NCBI GenBank assembly: GCA_030789695.1
Contig: CM061141.1
Span: 195,745,689 to 195,809,688 of the forward strand
Direction of reading: 5' to 3'
DNA: 64,000 nt
DNA from: Scilla litardierei
Lineage: Eukaryota > Streptophyta > Magnoliopsida > Asparagales > Asparagaceae
In this document: in pieces, positions 9,794 through 21,357 of the stretch
How positions within the stretch are numbered: the first letter of the stretch is position 1
Layout: the number at the start of each line of letters is the position of its first letter
Notes under the pieces: generated by a model
The model's input: the letters and a program-made list of their open reading frames with translations, nothing else
The model's database searches: none
What the model was told of the DNA's origin: nothing
Program-made: the position numbers and the translations under genes

Positions 9794-12784
9794 TGCTTCA
9801 TATTGATTATCCTTATTTACTAGCACTATTTATCTAGCACTATTTATCTGAAACATGCATCAGTGAAATATTACTCTGAGCAATTAATTCCTTTTTAGGG
9901 AAGTATTTTACCATAGAAGTTTAAGTGCTCGCTTGCCCTTGGTTAATTGCGTCTTACATTCCAAAACATGTGCTGAAGAAGGCACTAGCATCTAAGGAAG
10001 GTCAAGAAGGTTAATCATCGAGAGTTCAATTGTTAGAAAGTCAGGAAATAAGGCCAATCTGGAAGATAACAAGGTTTCAAATCCCCTCTCCCAAGACAAA
10101 AGTTGGGTCCAATTCATCATATCGCTTGAGTAGATTTTGGCCAGCACCGTCGTCTGGTTGCGCCTCAAAGCCTCTACTGCGAATCCAGTATTTTTCGGGA
10201 CTTTCACCAACTCCATCTCATTTTCGATAGCTCTTGACCCGTTTCTTGACAAGATGATTACCTTCGGGTTCGCCTCTGAATGCTCGGTAAAATTCTCTTC
10301 TATCTCCAGTTACATGATTCTGGGTCCATAGCCTTCAAGCTGCTGCCTTACATCACCGATGGACGGAGCCCAGCGACGACTTGTTGTCTATGAAAAGCTC
10401 ACCGTGGATTCTCAGTCCGACAGTCGCCAGGGGGAAGCAGTGAGTTAACGAATCAGGGAAGAAGTCACTGGGGCGAAAGCTTGTGAGAAGCGAGATGATG
10501 TTGACATACGTGGGAGACCCACCAGTTCTTGTGGTCCAAGATGACGAAACACGTCATTCTTGTTCATGTGGTGAGAGGCGATGTACAAATGGACGATGCT
10601 TTTGTTGAGCTCGTGGAACACGTTGCTGGTGGCTGTCGGTGGAGAACATGACATCGGTGGCATTGTGTCGGATTTCGCAGGAAAGGGGACTGGGTCTTGA
10701 TGTGGGTTTAAGTTGGATTGGTTGGATTGTGGACATGATGGAGGACTCCCATTTGCGAGGGCAAGGATTGGTTGTAGTTTGGGAAATCGATGGATTGCCA
10801 TTGAGTTTGTGCGAGGAAAGGAAGAGGGGGTTGGTGTTGGAGTGGAGCTTAATTTCTCCTCTCAATAAGCGGATGTCGGTGCGAATTGCGGCGAGATAGT
10901 AGGAGATGGTGGTGTTGTTGTTATGAGAATCTGAAGTGGTTGTTGCATCAAAGGATGAAGTGAAGAAGAGAATAGATGTTGGAGCGAAGGAGAAGTTGCG
11001 GATGAGGATGATGATAGTGGGCCTCATCATCTTCATCATGTGCTTCTTTTTGCCTTCGTCGGACGATGATGTGTGGTTCACTGGCTTTGATCTTGTTTGG
11101 TGAAGGGGATGAACAACCATTTTTTATTCTTGATGGTTGCAATAGAGAGAGGAGGAGGAAGAAGAGTAAAAATGAGAGGTTTGGGATGAGGTATGAAAAA
11201 GGACGACGGGTGATGTGTTGACACATTGGGTGGGGTCCTCATATTACCATGTGTGTTGTGTTCACCCTTGTGTTGACACATTGGGTGGGGTCCTCTGATG
11301 AAGAGGAGAGTGGTGATGTGTTGACCCTTTGTGTTGATCCTTGGGGGTCCTCATATTACCACTCTCCTCTTCATCCTCCACTTCCTTACCGTCGTTGTTG
11401 CCGCATCCACGTAGCCCACATCCCTCGTTTGTCGTTGCCACCGCTTTCCCTGTGCTCCCCCTTTCATGACCCCCACATGCGCCCCCTCCTCTTCTTTGTT
11501 GCCGCCGTCGTCGCTTCCACCCCACTCTCCCCTCTTTCATCTCTCTTCACTCCTCCTCCATCGTCCACGGTTGTCGCATCACATCTTCACTCCCCGCTTC
11601 ATGGCCTCTGCCACCGCAGGCGAACGTGGGGAGGATGGAGAAATGAAGGGCGGGAGGAAGTGGCACACTGGTAAATTTTGAATAGAGTTGAAAAGTTAAA
11701 GATGAAAAGTTTCATGGCACACCAGTAAATGTTGAATGTCAAATTTGTAATTAAGTTGTCTGTGCAAGTAGCAATTAGGTTTGTGCGTATAGCAACTCCC
11801 TTTGAGGGGTTTGGTTAAGTGTAGAAAAGTGTGTAAATTTTCAAAATTAGCCAAAAATTAGAAATAATTTTCAAAACAATCATCATCGTTCGGACTTTTG
11901 TTTCCCAATGCCGGACATTTTCTCACATATTTAAAGGTCATTGACCTAGGTGCTTTTTAGTACCTTTCTTGTATAAAAAAAATATTACAAATTGATCGAA
12001 TTCAGATTTAATTAAAATACCGTCAAACTTTTTGCCACTAGGCAAATTGATCGTTATAAAACGATCAGGGTTGGCAATCCCTGTCGTTTTGGGGTTTTTA
12101 TCATTAGACTGTGCAACAAAATGATCGAGGTTGTCAAACCAGCCATCTTGAGGCTTCACATTTTGATCGGAGCTGGTAATTTCGATCGTTTAAATTGATA
12201 TGGTTTGTCTACCCTGGTTGTTTTCACCACCCTTTTGTCTGTGACATCTGACGCGATGAAAAGTTGGTCGATTTTGTAATTAAATTTATTTTTGGTCGTT
12301 TATAAAATTATTTGTGATTTTTATCTTAGCTTGAAAATTTGTCCTTGGGAATTGGGTGGTTAATCTAATTACTACTATTGCTATTGTAATTACTGTAATT
12401 AGGGTGAATTGACAAAAAAACCTCCTCCTTGCACTATGTCTTCGTCTTCGAAAACTTCGCTTACATATCAAAATTAGCCAAAAAAATCCTTTTATACCAC
12501 CTTTGGTTCATGAAAAATCTAACTACTAAATTACTTCCCTTTGCAAAATGACTCTAATATCTTCACTTTAGGGTAGTACAACACATATAAAAAAAGCCTC
12601 AAGTGTTACTGTTCATCTCATTCCTTCAATTGAACCCGAATGAAAGCTGAATTGAAACCAAATTAAACACAATTAAAACCCAAAATTTTAAACTGAATTA
12701 AAGCCTCGTTGAAACCAATTGAAAATCAATTGAAACCATAACTAGTTTTGTTATCAAAACCCATTTGAAACCACATCCCAATCC
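9794..12784. other. Unassigned region with weak ORFs
   Basis: No product was recognised. Overlapping minus-strand frames at 9992-10252, 10445-10801 and 10554-11120 look somewhat protein-like (for example AIENEMELVKVPKNTGFAVE and HELNKSIVHLYIASHHMNKN in different frames). They could be an old broken gene, but no domain is identifiable and the composition is biased. 11340-11680 is a C/T-rich low-complexity stretch. 11690-12784 is AT-rich, with several copies of a GATCG-containing motif between 11990 and 12190. Confidence 0.3.
11214..11375. repeat. Direct and inverted repeat cluster
   Basis: A direct repeat (GTGTTGACACATTGGGTGGG and following bases) occurs near 11216 and 11272. A perfect 18 bp inverted repeat, GATGAAGAGGAGAGTGGT at 11297-11314 and ACCACTCTCCTCTTCATC at 11358-11375, encloses 43 bp. 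It could be the end of a small transposon or a local fold-back rearrangement. No target duplication was found. Confidence 0.7.
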
Positions 12785-13151
12785 ATCATCCTCCTTAGTC
12801 ATGGTTGCTGCATGAAATTATCAATAGAGAGCCCGGACATGGTTTTGCCAGGCCGACCTCCTTCTCCGATACCTGAAAGAGAGAATAGCGTCAGAGGATG
12901 GATCTCCGATTCGACTTCGATGCTTAAGTCAGTTCAAGCAGGAGGAAAGAGGTTTGCATGTCGTTAATTCAAGCTTTAGTGTTTGCATACGTGTTTGTGT
13001 ACCTGAGATGAGGTAGTTGTGCTGTCTTTTAGAGATGAGGGTCAGTTACGCGACGTTAGCGGGAGTTATTGTGATCCCAGATATCTCACGTGTAACTGAT
13101 TCCCCAGACCATGCTTGCTGCTACGGAGGCATGCAAATGGCTGTTGACCTT
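12785..13151 (-). repeat. Probable Tat-type Gypsy LTR remnant, left part
   Basis: The minus strand contains TGACTTAAGCATCGAAGTC, resembling the R/U5 segment of Tat-lineage Gypsy LTRs; the Tat LTR at 55419-56570 has TGACTTAGGCATCGGAGAG in the equivalent place. The stretch is cut at 13151 by the Copia insertion and continues at 25480. The left boundary is not defined and no PBS is visible, so it may be a truncated or solo LTR. Confidence 0.45.
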
Positions 13152-14956
13152 TGTAAGGACTCTGTCTATGGGAAAAACACTAGAAGGGGGGTTGAATAGT
13201 GTTTATGCAAATTTAAAAGGAATTTACGCCAAATAAAATGCAATCCAACAAATAGTGCGGCATAGAAAAACAACCCAAAATGAAACACACGCAAACGCAG
13301 AGATATTTCAAGGGTTCGGATTACCCAAGTCAACTCCCAACTTGTTCCCGGTAATCCTACGTCCTTACCGCCCGGATACCACCGGATACTTAAGTTAGAA
13401 ACCTAACTTGAGGCTTCCTTAAAGCCCACTTGTAGCAACCCTATAAGTGCAATCGAATACAATCGATGTCCTTGACTCACACAACCAGGGAGCAAGCAAA
13501 ACCACTCTTACAACCGAGAGCACAACTCAAATAACGAATGTTATGAAATAATGAAAACAACACTTACAATCACCTAAGCATTGAAGTAGAACTTAAAGGA
13601 GGCGTGTGATGTGTGTTGAAGAACTCTCTTGGAAGAGAGGAAAAGCCTTTCTCTTGACTGCACCAATTGCCTAGAAGATCACTCTTTGGTTCTAGGTTGG
13701 AGAGCAAGAGAACAAGATATGGAAATACTTAGGGCTTTGGATTTGAGAGCTTTGATCTTTGGAAATGAAAGCTTGAGAGATTTTGCAATGAATGAGTAAA
13801 GTTCCAATGGAACAGTAAAAGCTCTATTTATAGTTTTCTCAAATCCACAAAACAGTTTATGCAAAAACCCAATTGAAATCCGTAAGAAAAATCTCAACGG
13901 ATATAATCTGAACTCGCGACAGTCGACCGTTGAACAATCCTCAGTCGACTGTTGCACAGTCAGCAAGGGTAGGTGAGAATTCATAACGGTAACTTACCAC
14001 GTGGACAGTCGACTGATGAAGCAAAGACAGTCGTCTGTTAAACCACCAGGCGACTGTAATTTCTTCAATGGCCGAGAGATGGGTAAGTTAGACAAATACT
14101 GGAAATCTCACAGTAACAGGACAGAAAACTGATTCAAGAAATGCAGTTGACTGTTAATCAGAACAAGCGACGGTAAAACCTTAAACAGACGACTGTCAAA
14201 AGCAAGAGAAATTTCCAGAGAGCTGAGTCAAAGAAATAACTTACAGACAGGTGACTGTTGCAGTATAGACGGGCGACTGATCCAATAGACAGTCGACTGT
14301 ATTTACATCATTAGTCGACTGGCCGTAAAAGTCAGATCAAATAAAGTTTGGGCATGGATAGACAGGCGACTGATTTACACAACACAGTCGACTGTCATTT
14401 GGACAGGCGCCTGTGAATCGTTCATCAGTAGCATGTGCGAAATAATCAGAGAAGGCCCAAAACTATATTGTAATAGTCTGTGCATAACAGGCAACTGTAG
14501 AACAAAACACAGTCGACTGTTTTTGAGACAGGCGACTGTAAACTGTTCAGCAGTCGGCTGTTATAAACAATTCTAGCACACACAATAAAGAATTGAATTG
14601 GGATCAAAGGACAATTGATCTAATGAAGTCCTATGACTGAATGTAGATGTGTGTGAGTGCTCCATCAAAGTTCTACTTCTAAGCTACATACTAGAAGAGA
14701 TAAAATAAAAATTACATTGACGAATAATCTCTTCTTTCCATCGTATGAGCTTGAAGTCTTGACGGAGCTTCAATCATCAATCTACGATCATCCAATTCAT
14801 GTCATTTGCCTTCAATGACGTTTGTGAGTCATCCATTGCTAGTAGATCTTCATAATTAGCTTAGGCAATGGATTAACTGCAAAATAGGGGATTAGTCACA
14901 AGTATTTATGTTTGCTCATCATTAACACCAAGTAGGCAGAAGTCCAATACCCAACA
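13152..14956 (-). repeat. 3' LTR of the Copia element (1,805 bp)
   Basis: It matches 23724-25474 along its length. The sense strand starts TGTTGGGTATTGGACTTC and ends in TCCTTACA. It keeps about 60 bp (around 13345-13405) that the other LTR lacks. It contains a dense array of CAGTCGACTG-like motifs (13918-14562) and a TATA box on the sense strand. Confidence 0.95.
13824..14562 (-). promoter_or_regulatory. LTR promoter: TATA box with upstream CAGTCGACTG-type array
   Basis: On the sense (minus) strand CTATAAATAG lies at 13824-13833. Beginning about 87 bp upstream, at 13920, about 19 copies of a 10 bp motif run to about 14562. The commonest form is the palindrome CAGTCGACTG; variants are CAGGCGACTG, CAGTCGGCTG, CAGTCGTCTG and CAGGCGCCTG. 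The placement in U3 next to a TATA box suggests transcription-factor sites. The second LTR carries the same arrangement (TATA 24334-24343, array about 24426-25080). The function is inferred. Confidence 0.7.
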
Positions 14957-14970
14957 TTCTCCCCCTTTTT
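14957..14970 (-). other. Polypurine tract of the Copia element
   Basis: Minus-strand AAAAAGGGGGAGAA directly precedes the TG of the 3' LTR. This is the plus-strand primer site for reverse transcription and confirms orientation. Confidence 0.9.
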
Positions 14971-15822
14971 GATGATGACAAACAAACATAAACAAAAAGA
15001 TAAATAATTGTGCGCAATGAAAACTTACTCCCCCTACATAGATGTCAATCAAGTTAGTCAACAAATATTAGAGCATCTACATAACAATTGAAGCAAATGA
15101 GTGAGATATTGATGAATTCAATTCAAGAAATCTAGGAAATAAAATCCCTATTCATTGTAATCTTACTCCCCCTGAATCTAAGGCAACGTAAATATTAGAT
15201 TCAAGCGTTAGAACATACTTAGCACATCCATTATGAATCTTGTATGTTTATTTCTCTCCCCCTATGGCATTATCCAAAAAGGTGGGAGCAAATAACAACA
15301 ATAATAGTGCTAAATACGAACTAACAACAATCAAGGAGTATAAAGATATATCGAATCAAAACTCATAAAATCACATCATATACACATGTGAGTAATGGAA
15401 TTGAAGTCCAATATCAACATTTTAGATATACGAAATGAAAATAATTTCAAAAATTTCATCACATCAGAGATAGCATGAAATAACCAATATCAAATCCATA
15501 TATTGTCTCAAAAGCACATCAAAGAGAGTATAGCATACATGGAGACAACATATCATACATCACACAGATAAGATAAACAGTATAACATAGTGTGACACAA
15601 GATAAACATCAACATCATATATAGATATATAGAAAATGAGTACATCAACGGATGGGCATCTACATGGCCATCACAAAAAGATACATCATGTTCAAGACAA
15701 AAAAATACATCATCATGCCGACAACAAGGTACATCACCATACATATATAGAGTCACTGACAACATCATCCATCACACATCCAAAAAAAATCATCACCAAA
15801 CTAACACCACTCAAACACCTAT
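14971..15822 (-). other. 3' non-coding region of the Copia element
   Basis: This stretch between the extra ORF stop and the polypurine tract is AT-rich, with additional CTCCCCCT-type tracts (for example near 15036, 15170 and 15258) that resemble polypurine tracts on the sense strand. No ORF of note. Confidence 0.6.
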
Positions 15823-17262
15823 CTAAGAGTGAGCGTCTCCAGGGGCTGCAGAAGAAGAAGCAGTCTCTGTGACAGCAGGTGTATCCTCTGGAGGAGGGTC
15901 AGAAGGAGCAACAGTAGCAGCAGCAGCAACATCCTGAGTAGAAGCTACACCAGGAGGCTCAACGACATCAGTGGGCTGAGGAGGTACATGAAGCTGGGGA
16001 ACAAACTGTCTCAGATCCTCAGGGAAGGGTATTCCCTGATGGAGGAAAGAGAGGGACAACAATCTGTAAATACCAGAGACCATCTCCAAAAGAATATCAC
16101 GAGATGGTGGAGCAGAGGTGGAAGGCAGATCAGCTGGAGGAACAGTGGATGAGGACGGAGCAGAAGTAGATTTCCTCTTCTTCGAGGCAGTCTGCAAAGC
16201 CGAAGAAGATTTCGACTTTGCAGATGCGTCGAGGAGAGGACCAAACGGCATGGGCTCGTAACGAGTCAAGTCAACACCAAAATGACGGAAGACACGAGTC
16301 AGAAGACCACCGTAAGGAATGTGAGACGAGGAGGTCGTGAACTCAACCTTGTCCATCCTATCAAGGAGGACACCGGCCCAGTTCACGGGCATGCCAGAGA
16401 AAATAGCATACATACACTTCAGGATATCCTGAGACGGTTGGTCAGATGATCCATATCTCGGCAAGATGTTGGACTTCACCACTAGGTGAACAGCCCAACC
16501 TCTCGCAGAGGACATAGATGATCTGACACCCGAATCAAGAGCTAAAGGTACCTCTCGAAACATATCCCGGAGGACAGACTGGTCAAGATCGTCAATCTCG
16601 GAGATGCAGATATCAGTGGGAAGGGAACCAATAGAGGGAATCCTATGAATAGTCCCTAAGAGAGAGGGAGTGATCTGAATGTGGGTTCCCTGAACGACAG
16701 TATCGAGGATGCCGGTAGACGAATACTCACCGCGAACGCGGTTCGCATAGAAGAGCTTCACCAGAAATGGATAGGCTCTTGGGGACTCGCTCTGAGAGAA
16801 GCGAAAAAGGTTGGCTAGGTGAGTAGTAGAAAGAATGTCAGAAAGCCTCTCAGCAGTGAAGGTGGGAAAAGCAATGTACCGCTCCCTAAGAAGGTTGATC
16901 TCTAGAAGAGAGTGAAATTTTGCCAGACAAAGATCGTCTCGGAAAACGGGAACTAGGGGATCAGAGGGAGGTACGTCAGGAGTCTCTTCAGAAGAACTCG
17001 AAACTGAAGGGGACAGATGGGGAGCGTCAGCAACAGGCTCATTGATGACAAGATCAATGCGCTTCCGCTGACGCTTGATCAGGGGTTGAGCGTCGCTTGA
17101 AGGAGCTGAAGGTGAGTAACCCTGCGAAGAAGAAAGCACGGGTGACTCGGCTTGTTTGGTTTGGGCTTTGTGGGGATCTTTCTTCTTGGCTATAGGTTTC
17201 TTGGGTGCCCTAGGTCGTTTAGGAGCAACAATCTTCTCTTTTCCCTTAGGTTTGGGAGCCAT
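15823..17262 (-). CDS. Extra ORF of the Copia element, intact, 479 codons
   Basis: This open frame follows pol in the sense direction, the position of the env-like or extra ORF in Maximus/SIRE elements. The likely start is the ATG at 17260-17262 (MAPKPKGKEKIVAPKRPRAP); the frame is open further upstream, but that part reads as leader. The N-terminus is Lys/Arg/Pro-rich (possible nuclear or nucleic-acid binding), then comes a Ser/Pro-rich acidic linker, a globular region from about residue 105 to 330 (FPTFTAERLSDILSTTHLAN, FLVKLFYANRVRGEYSSTG, THIQITPSLLGTIHRIPS), and a low-complexity Ser/Ala/Pro tail. The central pattern resembles the domain called putative plant transposon protein, which many plant retroelements carry and whose role is unknown. 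No clear signal peptide or transmembrane segment is seen from this start, so an envelope role is not supported. It has no stops or shifts, unlike gag and pol. Confidence 0.75.
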   Translation of the reverse strand: MAPKPKGKEKIVAPKRPRAPKKPIAKKKDPHKAQTKQAESPVLSSSQGYSPSAPSSDAQPLIKRQRKRIDLVINEPVADAPHLSPSVSSSSEETPDVPPSDPLVPVFRDDLCLAKFHSLLEINLLRERYIAFPTFTAERLSDILSTTHLANLFRFSQSESPRAYPFLVKLFYANRVRGEYSSTGILDTVVQGTHIQITPSLLGTIHRIPSIGSLPTDICISEIDDLDQSVLRDMFREVPLALDSGVRSSMSSARGWAVHLVVKSNILPRYGSSDQPSQDILKCMYAIFSGMPVNWAGVLLDRMDKVEFTTSSSHIPYGGLLTRVFRHFGVDLTRYEPMPFGPLLDASAKSKSSSALQTASKKRKSTSAPSSSTVPPADLPSTSAPPSRDILLEMVSGIYRLLSLSFLHQGIPFPEDLRQFVPQLHVPPQPTDVVEPPGVASTQDVAAAATVAPSDPPPEDTPAVTETASSSAAPGDAHS

Positions 17263-17500
17263 GGAAACGAGAGAAGGAGAAACAATGCAAAGAAATTCGA
17301 ACGAAGGGTTAGAGAGAGAGAAGCAAACCAAGTATAGAAGCAACGACGAACGGGGAGGAGGAGATTGACGGCAACGACAGCACGAGATCGACGGCAACGA
17401 AGGGAAGAATATCGACGGTTTTGGAGAAGAGATCGAGCGGGAAGACGAGCGGTCGAATCGGATGAGAGAGAGTCGACGTGGGGAAGTGATCGCGCATTCT

Positions 17501-17950
17501 CGAATATAAAATTTGGGGAATGAATCTGAGCCGTTGGATCAAGGAATCGACGGCTCGGATCAAATCACTTGAACCGTCACAACAGAAGACAGTCGACTGA
17601 TGAACAAAAGTCAGTCGACTGGATGAAGTGATAAAAATAAAGCTCAGAGAGAGGGGCAGTCGACTGTCAAGTAACATGCAGTCGCCTGTCCATTGGACAG
17701 TCGACTGACATATACTCAACAGTCGGCTGGCCGAGAATTAATACAGTTCATCAAAATAACAGAGAACATTGTAAAAATTCGACAGAGAGAACAGTCGCCT
17801 GATGACTAAAAAGCAGTCGCCTGTTAAACTAACAGTCGGCTGTAAATCAGTCATCAGTCGGCTGTGCGAAATATGCCAAAACTCAGACTGAGGAGAAAGA
17901 GTAGGGCAGTCGACTGTCGAAGGAAAGACAGTCGTCTGTCCTGGTCCAAA
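17501..17950 (-). promoter_or_regulatory. Candidate internal promoter upstream of the extra ORF
   Basis: Between the RNase H stop and the extra ORF, the sense strand carries about 12 CAGTCGACTG-type motifs (17588-17940; variants CAGTCGCCTG, CAGTCGGCTG, CAGTCGTCTG). A TATA-like TTTATATTCG follows at about 17501-17512, roughly 77 bp downstream of the nearest motif, and the ATG is about 240 bp further on. Motif family, orientation and motif-to-TATA distance match the LTR promoter of the same element (87 bp). Promoter activity is an inference. Confidence 0.55.
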
Positions 17951-18208
17951 AGTGCATAGTGAGATAGAATTCCAGAGAATACGAACACTCACCCTAGGAC
18001 CTATACTCTAATCACAAATACATCGTAAAAACAGTATAAAAACAATAAATCCATTGAAACACGAATCACTTCAATCAATTTAAAAAACTCATGAAATCAA
18101 TTAAGTCACAATTGCCTTTCTTAATCACATAATATAATAAAGCACATGAAGATAGGCAACAAAATGATATGAGCTCAAAAAGGAGTTATAACAAGAAAGT
18201 TTGAGCTT
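17951..18208 (-). other. Non-coding spacer after pol
   Basis: AT-rich sequence directly after the RNase H stop on the sense strand; no motif array, ORF or other signal seen. Confidence 0.5.
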
Positions 18209-19780
18209 CTAGATTTCAGATTCACCCATAATTTCCAATTCTCCACGCAACCTCACAAATGAATCTTCTTTAAGAGGTTTAGTGAAGATATCAGCAATTT
18301 GTTTTTGGGTTTCAATGTACTCTAAGATGATGTCCTTCTTAGCTATATGATCATTTATAAAATGGTGTCTCACGTCTATGTGTTTGGTACGGGAGTGGTG
18401 TACCGGATTCTTGGAAAGACAAATAGCACTTTGATTATCAACCATGATAGGGCAAGTATCACAATTGACACCATAGTCACTAAGAGTGTGTCTCATCCAA
18501 AGAACTTGTGCACATGCAAGACTCGCGGCAATAAATTCCGCTTCAGTCGTGGACAATGACACCGAATTCTGTTTCTTAGAAAACCAAGAAACTAAGAATT
18601 TTCCTAAGAAATGGCACGTGCCACTAGTACTTTTCATGTCGGACTTGCATCCGGCAAAGTTGGCATCACTATATGAGATTAACTCATATGTGCTAGACTT
18701 AGGGTAAAATAACCTATAATCTAGAGATTGATTGAGATAACGAAATATTCGTTTAACTGCAATCAAGTGTGACTCCTTAGGTCTTGCTTGATATCTAGCA
18801 CAAAGGCATACGAAAAACATGATATCGACACTACTAGCAGTTAAGTAAAGTAAGTTACCGATCATACCTCGATATAGACGAACGTCTACATCTTTTCCGC
18901 TTTCATCCTTGTGTAGATGAGTAGTAGTACTCATGGGAGTCCTTTTGCTCGAAGACGATTCCATCCCGAATCGCTTAATAAGCTCCCCTCAGTACTTGGT
19001 CTGATGTATGAATGTGCCATTCTCCATTTGTCGAATTTGCAATCCAAGGAAGTAGGTGAGCTCTCCCATGTGGCTCATCTCAAACTCATCCTTCATAGAC
19101 TTGGAAAATTTTTGACAAAGATTAAAGTTAGTAGAACCGAAAATAATATCGTCTACATAAACTTGAATCAAAAGAATGTCATTTTCATAATCTTTAATGA
19201 AGAGTGTAGAATCAACTTCTCCCATTTTAAAACCTAAATTCAAAAGAAAGGTCTTAAGTCGATCATACCAAGCTCTAGGAGCTTGTCTCAACCCATACAA
19301 CGCTTTCTTAAGTTTGAAAACATGGTTTGGAAATTTTTCATGAATAAAACCGGGAGGTTGAGAAACATAAACTTCTTCATTGACAAACGCATTTAAAAAT
19401 GCACTTTTAACATCCATTTGAAATAGTTTAAAATTCTTATGGGATGCAAAAGATAAAATCAACCTAATAGCTTCTAATCTAGCTACGGGGGCAAAAGATT
19501 CTTCGAAATCAATACCTTCCTCTTGCCGGTAGCCTTGAGCTACTAACCTTGCTTTGTTCCGTGTGATTACCTCGTTTTCATCCGTCTTGTTCTTGAAGAT
19601 CCATTTGGTCCCAATGACTTGGTGACCACTTGGAAGAGGTACGAGTTCCCAAACTTCGTTTCTTTCGAATTGCATTAGTTCTTCTTCCATTGACACTATC
19701 CAATAGCTATCCTCACAAGCTTCTTAGATGTTCTTTGGCTCATTGGTAGAGACAAATGCGCAATGAGAGAATTCTTCAAT
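18209..19780 (-). pseudogene. Copia reverse transcriptase and RNase H
   Basis: RT occupies 18989-19696 and beyond: [29 protein letters not shown] (catalytic Asp), [16 protein letters not shown] and [10 protein letters not shown] (catalytic YVDD at ORF residues 180-183). RNase H follows at 18209-18964, in the same frame: YSDANFAGCKSDMKSTSG, SLSTTEAEFIAAS, DNQSAICLSKNPVHHSRTKH. These copy element RNA into cDNA and remove the RNA. A TGA at 18989-18991 separates the two domains, and a stop near 19717 precedes the RT. The catalytic residues are preserved, so the inactivation looks recent. The frame differs from that of the integrase upstream. Confidence 0.9.
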
Positions 19781-21290
19781 TCTTGATCTCGTTCGAACAC
19801 CCACACCAATATCTCCAATTATTTGGTTATGAGATGGTTACGAACGGTAGGATAAGCTTTGGGTATACCTGTATCACTAGGAACAAATTCAACAATTTGT
19901 TAGAAGTGTTAGTCTCAACAATAGAATCATTAATCTTAACATTATTAAGAGAATCACAAAGAATATCTACATTATCATCATCAACATGAGGAAAATCAAA
20001 ATCTTCATAAAAAGATACATGAAGTGATTCCTCAATCGTTGAAGAAGTTTTGTTGTATATCCGGTAGGCTTTGCTATGTGTGGAATATCCAACAAAAATT
20101 CCTTCATCGGATCTTGGCTCAAATTTGGCTAAATTACCAAAGGTGTTCTTTATAAAACATTTTGAACCAAAAACACGAAAATATTTTACTTGAGGCTTTT
20201 TATCATAAAACAACTCAAAACAAGTTTTGTTCGTTCGGGGTCTCACTAGGATCCTATTGAGCACATAACATGCCGTGTGCACCGCTTCTGCCCAAAATTG
20301 TAGTCCTAAATGACTATCATGGAGCATAGTGCGAGCACACTCAATAAGAGTCATATTCTTTCTTTCTACAACACCATTTTCTGGTGGTGCACGAGGAAAG
20401 GAAAAGTTATGAGTTATCCCGGAGTCATCACAAAACTTAGTAAAAAGACTCATTCTCAAATTATCCTCCATGATCACTACGAATAGTGATAATGGTGGAT
20501 CCTAAAAGATTCTGAATCTTCTTTGCAAATTTGGTAAACTCTTCATATGCTTCATTCTTATTGGTTAAGAATGAAACCCAAGTAAATCTAGAAAAGTAGT
20601 CAACGACAACTAATCCATAATGAGCATTACCTAAAGAAGCGATTCTAGTTGGCCCAAATAAATCTAGATGGAGAAGTTCTAGGGGCCTCTTAGAAGTAAT
20701 CCCTTCTTTAAGCTTAAATGAAGATTTACTTAGTTTACCTCTTTGACATGAATCACAAAAGTTTTTCTTATTAAAAACAATCTTAGGAAAATCTTTGACT
20801 AGATCATGCTTAGCTAACTTATATAAGTGCTTGAAGTGAACATGACCAAAACGGCGATGCTATAATAGTTGTTCACTTGTGTTAGCAACTAAGCAATGTT
20901 CTATGGTTTTAGACAAGCTCAAATAATAAATATTTTTACGCCTAATACCGGAAAATAAAACATTTGAATCACAATCAACAATAGTACACAATCCTTCTCC
21001 AAAGTTAACCTTGTAACCTTTGTCACAAAGTTGACTAATGGAAATGAGATTGTGACGCAAACCACTAACAAGATAAACATTAGTAATTAAGGGTTTTGAA
21101 TGATTACCAACGATACCTACTCCAATGATGGTTCCCTTTTGATTACCTCCAAAAGTGACCATTGCACCATCCTTGATGCTAATCACTTCGGAGAGCAATG
21201 AGGGATCTCCCGTCATATGTTTGGAGAAACCGCTATCAGGAATCCATCCTTTCCATTTAGAGCTAATAAGACATTTATTGCTTTTCTTCT
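19781..21290 (-). pseudogene. Copia protease and integrase region
   Basis: On the minus strand the protease active site reads IPDSGFSKHMTGDP near 21215-21250, followed by LVSGLRHNLISISQLCDKGY, then the integrase zinc-binding region (HRRFGHVHFKHLYKLAKHD, CDSCQRGK) and the catalytic core with LDLFGP, RSDHGG and NGVVERKN segments (first Asp, second Asp and Glu of the DDE triad). Integrase inserts cDNA into the genome. Defects are visible: TAG replaces the Trp before HRRFGHV (near 20861), a TAA follows RSDHGG near 20463, and an extra T shifts the frame a few codons later. A further stop interrupts the sequence before the protease near 21303. Confidence 0.85.
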
Positions 21291-21357
21291 TTCTCTTGGG
21301 TACCTATATAATAAACCATAAGCTTATGGTACCCAATGTTTGTTGGGTCCAAGGGGA

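Noticed and set aside
10445..11120. Minus-strand ORFs of 118 and 188 codons
   Set aside because: They overlap each other in different frames, no domain was recognised, and the sequence is compositionally biased; kept only as an unassigned region.
15823..17397. Envelope protein interpretation of the extra Copia ORF
   Set aside because: A hydrophobic N-terminus exists only if translation starts at 17397, upstream of the better ATG at 17262; there is no internal transmembrane segment or cleavage site.
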